The notes beneath the pieces were generated by a model, which was given only the letters and a program-made list of their open reading frames with translations, ran no database searches and was not told where the DNA came from. The position numbers and the translations under genes are program-made. From Halanaerobiales bacterium (GTDB taxonomy: Bacteria > Bacillota > Halanaerobiia > Halanaerobiales > JADQBU01), in assembly GCA_016278435.1 (NCBI GenBank), contig JADQBU010000211.1, positions 1 to 10,475 of the forward strand: a DNA stretch of 10,475 nucleotides. Direction: 5' to 3'. This document shows, piece after piece, positions 7,111 to 10,475 of this stretch. Each line of letters begins with the position of its first letter. The stretch's first letter is position 1.

Positions 7111-7878
7111 TCAGCTTATATCTCTTCTTTTAAATTCCAGATAAGAAAGTAAGTAAATTATTATACCAAAAATAATACCTTCTACAAATCCTGTGTAGGA
7201 ACTTAACCCTTCATACCCACCGGTAGAAAAACCACCAATAAAATAATGATAAAAATACGGCAAATACCTTCCTGCTCCAGTAGAAAAATTAAAAACTATC
7301 CCAGAAATAATCATACCTCCCAGACTAAAAGCAATTGGAATCAATATATTCTTAAAATATGATCCCAGCCAGTTGTGGATACTGATCACCCCTATCAGGG
7401 CAGCCATCTGATACAGTACATACTTACCGTATAGCAAAAAATTAACAGATTCAGTAAACCCAACCAATTTACCCACCAGGATCAATCCTCCGGCATTCAG
7501 GGCTACAGTTAATCCAGTATAGAAAGTAATGATCATGAATTTAGCCAGCAATATTTTGTTTTTTGCCAGGGGCTGACTCAATAAGTTTTTCCAGGAATCA
7601 TCTTTATATTCTGGATAGTAAACCAGGGTACTTAAAACAGCAATCACAATTGGCATAAAACGGCTCCAGCCCAAAGCGTAATGATTTTCCAGCATTATTG
7701 CCTGCCATAAACCTATTCCCTCGCTGGCAACCATATTTAAAAATTTATTATAGTCTCTGAAAATCATATAAAAAAACATCATGCCATTCATCCCCAGAGG
7801 AAGTAAAATAACTACAGCCCAGATTAGTCTTCTTTTTTGTTTTGCCAGTTCCAGTTTAAATAACTGCCATAATCTCAT
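7111..7878 (-). CDS. LanE/LanG-type ABC-2 transporter permease
   Basis: This 255-residue integral membrane protein has about six predicted helices, near residues 16-38, 72-88, 116-138, 152-170, 178-198 and 228-246. It begins with a cytoplasmic stretch, MRLWQLFKLELAKQKRR. After the second helix comes EYKDDSWKNLLSQPLAKNK, a conserved coupling segment in permeases of the lantibiotic-immunity/ABC-2 family that contacts the ATPase. The ATG follows AAAGGAGG by six bases, and one base separates it from the ATPase stop, so the two were co-translated. The frame is intact, but its partners (ATPase and second permease) are damaged, so the protein may no longer function. In this family the complex expels cationic or lanthionine peptides from the membrane; the substrate here is inferred. 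Confidence 0.85.
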   Translation of the reverse strand: MRLWQLFKLELAKQKRRLIWAVVILLPLGMNGMMFFYMIFRDYNKFLNMVASEGIGLWQAIMLENHYALGWSRFMPIVIAVLSTLVYYPEYKDDSWKNLLSQPLAKNKILLAKFMIITFYTGLTVALNAGGLILVGKLVGFTESVNFLLYGKYVLYQMAALIGVISIHNWLGSYFKNILIPIAFSLGGMIISGIVFNFSTGAGRYLPYFYHYFIGGFSTGGYEGLSSYTGFVEGIIFGIIIYLLSYLEFKRRDIS

Positions 7879-7879
7879 T

Positions 7880-8419
7880 TTATTCCTCCTTTCTTAGCCA
7901 GCCTTTATCATCAGTAATTGTCAGAAAAATATCTTCCAGCGTTGGTTCATCAAGAATTAAAAGACGGGGATCCCCCAGTAAGGCCCCGGCTATACCCAGT
8001 CTCTGTTTCATACCCATGGAAAAGTCCTTTACTTTTCTACTTTCACTATCCTTCAAATCTACTATTTGCAGTACCCTATCTATTTCTTTTTCATCAGTTT
8101 CCCTGATTTCGCAAATGATTTTTAAATTCTCATAAGCAGTCAGATGTCCATAATAGGAAGGGGCTTCAACCATGGAACCTACCTGTCTTAAAATTTTAAT
8201 TCTATCCGTTTTAATTGAACGCTCAAATAAAAAAGCCTCACCTTCTGTTGGTTTAATTAAACCCAGCAACATTCTGATTGTTGTTGACTTGCCAGCTCCA
8301 TTGGGCCCCAGAAAACCATAAACTCCTCCTTCAGGCACCTTAAGATTAACTCCATTTACAGCCTTTATTCGGCCAAATTGTTTTGATAAATTTTCCGTCC
8401 TGATTAAATAATTGCACAT
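7880..8419 (-). pseudogene. LanF-type ABC transporter ATPase with internal deletion
   Basis: The ATPase reading starts at MCNYLIRTENLSKQFGRI (ATG 8419-8417), a typical N-terminus for the family. It shows Walker A GPNGAGKST, a Q-loop region VGSMVEAPSYYGHLTAYENL, the family's signature variant FSMGMKQRLGIA and Walker B LLILDEPT. Walker B runs straight into TLEDIFLTITDD, which normally lies near the C-terminus. The D-loop (NGLDP), the switch histidine (SSH) and the linker, roughly 100 residues, are absent, leaving 179 residues instead of about 230-300. Without the D-loop and switch histidine it should not hydrolyse ATP productively. Its start lacks a strong binding site, and the frame is continuous with an aminotransferase remnant upstream. 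The stop overlaps the AGGAGG of the next permease gene. Confidence 0.85.
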
Positions 8420-8878
8420 ATAATCTTCTTTTTTAATCAATAAAGATGGATCAAGGCGTAGAAAATTTGATCCATAAGCGATAATATAACCTCTATCAAG
8501 AAGGTCACGAAAAATCATTGAAACAGATATATTTTCATATGTATCAAACTCTATGGCAATCATTAATCCTCTACTCCGTATCTCTTTAATACTATTGTAG
8601 TCTTCCCCTAATTTTTCCAGTTTGCCGGCATAATATCTTCCTATTTCTTCACACCTTTCAATCAGTTTTTCCTCCCGGATTACATTAACAACCTTACTGG
8701 CTACAGCACATCCCAGTGGATCGTTCTGATGTGATTGTGAATAGATAAAAGATTTTTCTTTTAATTTATTAACAATATCTTCAGACATAGCTACTGCACT
8801 AACCGGATATCCATTACCTAATCCCTTTCCCATGGAAACAATATCAGGTTTTAGTGTTGGTTTTTTACTTTTACTTAG
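8420..8878 (-). pseudogene. C-terminal remnant of a class III (PLP) aminotransferase
   Basis: The frame opens after a TAG at 8881-8879 and reads TLKPDIVSMGKGLGNGYPVS, where the Lys of GKGLG is the expected PLP Schiff-base lysine. It continues with SQSHQNDPLGCAVA, IKEIRSRGLMIAIEFD and LRLDPSLLI, all landmarks of the C-terminal half of this fold (ornithine/acetylornithine aminotransferase type). The N-terminal part, with the PLP-phosphate site and the DExQTGxGR segment, is missing, as are the last residues. The frame passes without a stop into the ABC ATPase, so translation from the ATG at 8833 would give a 317-residue chimera. The start there has no convincing binding site. I read this as a deletion or recombination joint, not a working enzyme. 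Confidence 0.8.
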
Positions 8879-8936
8879 CTAAATGTCTTATATATAGTTT
8901 TATGAATTCTTATCCTTACAGGTAAACCATTTTTCG

Positions 8937-8963
8937 AATGAAAATTAGAAAAAATTTTTCATT
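8937..8963. repeat. 8-bp inverted repeat upstream of the aminotransferase remnant
   Basis: AATGAAAA (8937-8944) and TTTTCATT (8956-8963) are perfect inverted arms around an 11-base A/T spacer. They sit between the terminator at 8973-9000 and the aminotransferase/ATPase frame. They could be an operator or a weak hairpin; low sequence complexity limits confidence. Confidence 0.3.
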
Positions 8964-8972
8964 TAAAATACA

Positions 8973-9000
8973 TAAAAAAGACCCCCGGTTCACCCGGAGG
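8973..9000 (-). terminator. Rho-independent terminator after the LuxR remnant
   Basis: On the minus strand CCTCCGG and CCGGGGG form a 7-bp stem (one G-U pair) with a five-base GTGAA loop, followed by TCTTTTTT. It lies about 100 bases downstream of the LuxR-fragment stop and separates that locus from the aminotransferase/transporter region. Confidence 0.75.
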
Positions 9001-9099
9001 TAATTATATTTCTTGATTATATTTTGAAACCCAACTTTATTAAAATATTATAACTCGCTCAATTTTCCCTTTTTGTGTCCAGACCGTATAAAAAAGAAA

Positions 9100-9339
9100 C
9101 TATTTGTTATCCTGAACTATTAACCCCAACAGGCCCAATTTTCGGGCTTTAATCACCGCCTTCCCCCGGTTTTTAACTCCCAGTTTTCCATAAATATTAC
9201 TGCAGTGCCATCTTACAGTACCCGGGGAAATATTTAACATGTCTGCAATTTCTTTTGCTGTATACCCGGCCGCAACCTCTTTTAATACTTCTTCTTCCCT
9301 TTCGCTTAACGGTTCCGGGAGAATTCCTTTTCTGTTATA
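9100..9339 (-). pseudogene. C-terminal LuxR helix-turn-helix fragment of the MalT-like regulator
   Basis: A 79-codon open frame follows a TGA at 9342-9340 and ends at a TAG at 9102-9100. It encodes LPEPLSEREEEVLKEVAAG, then YTAKEIADMLNISPGTVRWH, then a recognition/dimer helix ending NIYGKLGVKNRGKAVIKARK. This is a complete LuxR/GerE DNA-binding domain with the standard TxxEIA and GTVxxH residues. It has no start codon or ribosome binding site of its own near the first conserved residue. It is the detached 3' end of the regulator encoded immediately upstream, and a large deletion has removed the intervening helical-repeat domain. Confidence 0.8.
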
Positions 9340-9523
9340 TCATGGCTACCCGGTGTATTTCCCTTTTTAATACCGGGTTTTCCATTTCAAACCGCCTGGA
9401 TAAAATCCTGGCAAAAAGACTGTGGTAACGGTACCAGTTATTTTTTCCCTTTATTTCCTGTAAAAACAATTTACGTTGCTGTACTTTTTTCAACAGTTGT
9501 TGGTGGTTATCACTTTTGCACAC
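9335..9523 (-). pseudogene. Winged-helix fragment of the MalT-like regulator (second frame)
   Basis: This frame carries QQLLKKVQQRKLFLQEI and NNWYRYHSLFARILSRRF, then VLKREIHRVA. These match the stretch directly after the NTPase module in MalT-type regulators, where a WYRYHxLF motif precedes the first helical repeat. It is shifted by one base relative to the N-terminal fragment; the switch lies near 9505-9515, around GCAAAAGTGATAACCACC. It ends at a TAA at 9337-9335 exactly where the LuxR helix-turn-helix frame begins, so this point is also the edge of the central deletion. It is not an independent gene. Confidence 0.75.
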
Positions 9524-10416
9524 AATTCCTGATTAAAACAGGGAAGTGGGGCTGTCCGGAGGAGAAATTCTTTTATTTCTTTCTCCTGTCCAGACAGGAC
9601 CTCTTCCAGCAGATAATCCATTATTTCCCCCTTTGATAACGGTAAATTCTTTTCAACTATTTCTTCAATAGAAAGATCAGGAATCAGTGAGATAAGCTGC
9701 AGCCCCGTAACCCAGCCTTCAGTTTTTTTATATAAAACTTTTGCCTGCTGGTTGTCTAATTGCTGACCTGCTTTTTGCTGTTCAACAAATTTTTTGGTTT
9801 CTTCAATATTAAACTTTAATTGTTCAGCTGTTATTATTTTAGCCTGTCTCCGTGCTTTCCACCGAATCAATGGCCAGGGAGGTTCAACCCGGGAGGCTGC
9901 AATTATGTGCGCGGTTAGCGGTAGATAGTCAATAAAATATTCAAGTAATCTGTATACCATCCTGGAACTAATATTTTCCAGTTCATCTAAAAATATATAA
10001 AATGGTGATTCAATCTCCTCTATCATGTTTAATATCTCAATTAAAATTTTCTTGCCTTCTTTAAAATCAATAGCACCGCTAAAATCATCCCTCTGGAGAT
10101 AACCGCCCAGGTTCAGGTTAAAATATTCCTGGCTGTCAACTGCAGCTGCCAGATTAATTATCATCCTGGCCGCTGAATTATCCTCTTCTGATAAGGTTAA
10201 CCAGCAAAAGTCCCGATCTATATGATTACAATAATTTACCAGAAGGGTGGTTTTGCCATAACCAGCCGGGGCAGCGACAAGAGTTAGTTTACGGTAAAAC
10301 CCACTGTCCCCTTCCAGCGCACGCCCGATTTCTTGCAGTAAACGTTTTCTTATTAACGGCTTAAATATTAATGGGGGCTGTAATTTTACCTGTAAAATCT
10401 GCTGACTTTCTTTCAT
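9490..10416 (-). pseudogene. N-terminal STAND-NTPase fragment of a MalT-type LuxR regulator
   Basis: The start ATG is preceded by AAGGAGGGG at ideal spacing. The 308-residue product has a P-loop AAPAGYGKTT (48-57), a Walker B-like FYIFLDELENI, the sensor-like stretch IIAASRVEPPWPLIRWKARR, and EGWVTGLQL, all characteristic of MalT/LuxR-type STAND regulators, which normally have about 850-900 residues. The true sequence leaves this frame near ELCAKV and continues one base over; the last residues (ITTNNC) are out-of-frame translation. With the two following fragments only about 440 of the usual residues remain, so the regulator cannot sense through its helical-repeat domain. The N-terminal piece could still be translated. 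Confidence 0.82.
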
Positions 10417-10475
10417 TCTGCCCCTCCTTTTCTCCCCCTCGGTTAATTAAAGACCTCATTTAATCTGATATTTGC

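Noticed and set aside
9130..9160. GCCC/GGGC hairpin as a terminator
   Set aside because: It lies inside the LuxR DNA-binding-domain codons and lacks a T-run; the real terminator is at 8973-9000.
1..10475. CRISPR array or long direct repeats
   Set aside because: No regularly spaced repeats of 24-40 bases were seen; only short AT-rich repeats occur.

Overview
All recognisable genes in this window lie on the minus strand, so the window is described from its right end (upstream) to its left end. AT-rich DNA, AGGAGG-type ribosome binding sites, a perfect sigma-A type promoter, an encoded tRNA CCA end and family resemblances point to a low-GC Bacillota, most likely a clostridial or halanaerobial anaerobe. 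The taxonomic placement is inference.

Right part (about 9100-10416): a MalT-type LuxR regulator reduced to three pieces in different frames. The N-terminal NTPase/STAND domain, a winged-helix piece and the C-terminal LuxR helix-turn-helix remain, while the long central helical-repeat domain is gone. A minus-strand Rho-independent terminator follows (8973-9000).

Middle part (3864-8878): a cassette that looks like a lantibiotic/antimicrobial-peptide protection module. In transcription order it holds an ABC ATPase (LanF type), two ABC-2 type permeases (LanE/LanG type), a 71-residue glycine-zipper membrane peptide, an OmpR-family response regulator and a HAMP-containing sensor kinase. The two-component pair and one permease look intact. 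The ATPase has lost everything between Walker B and its C-terminal tail, and it is fused in frame to the C-terminal part of a class III aminotransferase. The second permease is split by a frameshift at a run of six A. The transporter is therefore probably dead, while its sensor/regulator and the small membrane peptide may still be expressed.

Left part (1-3863): a lysine-rich, very AT-rich gene for a 961-residue archaeo-eukaryotic primase (AEP) / SF2 helicase / PLD-like protein of the TOTE conflict-system type, with its own strong promoter. A cryptic frame beyond its stop encodes a CxxC tail, suggesting a recent C-terminal frameshift. Between this gene and the kinase, positions 3590 to about 3633 hold the 3' part of a tRNA-Thr(CGU) gene, from the anticodon loop to CCA, with no 5' half. 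This is the usual footprint of a tyrosine-recombinase attachment site, and an 8-bp inverted repeat sits directly beside it. By the usual polarity of tRNA integration, an element ending here would extend to the right, towards an intact tRNA-Thr outside the window. The extreme left edge (1-53) may be the end of an insertion sequence.

Overall this is an accessory, recombination-scarred region: a probable defence gene on one side of a tRNA scar, and a decaying peptide-resistance locus on the other.
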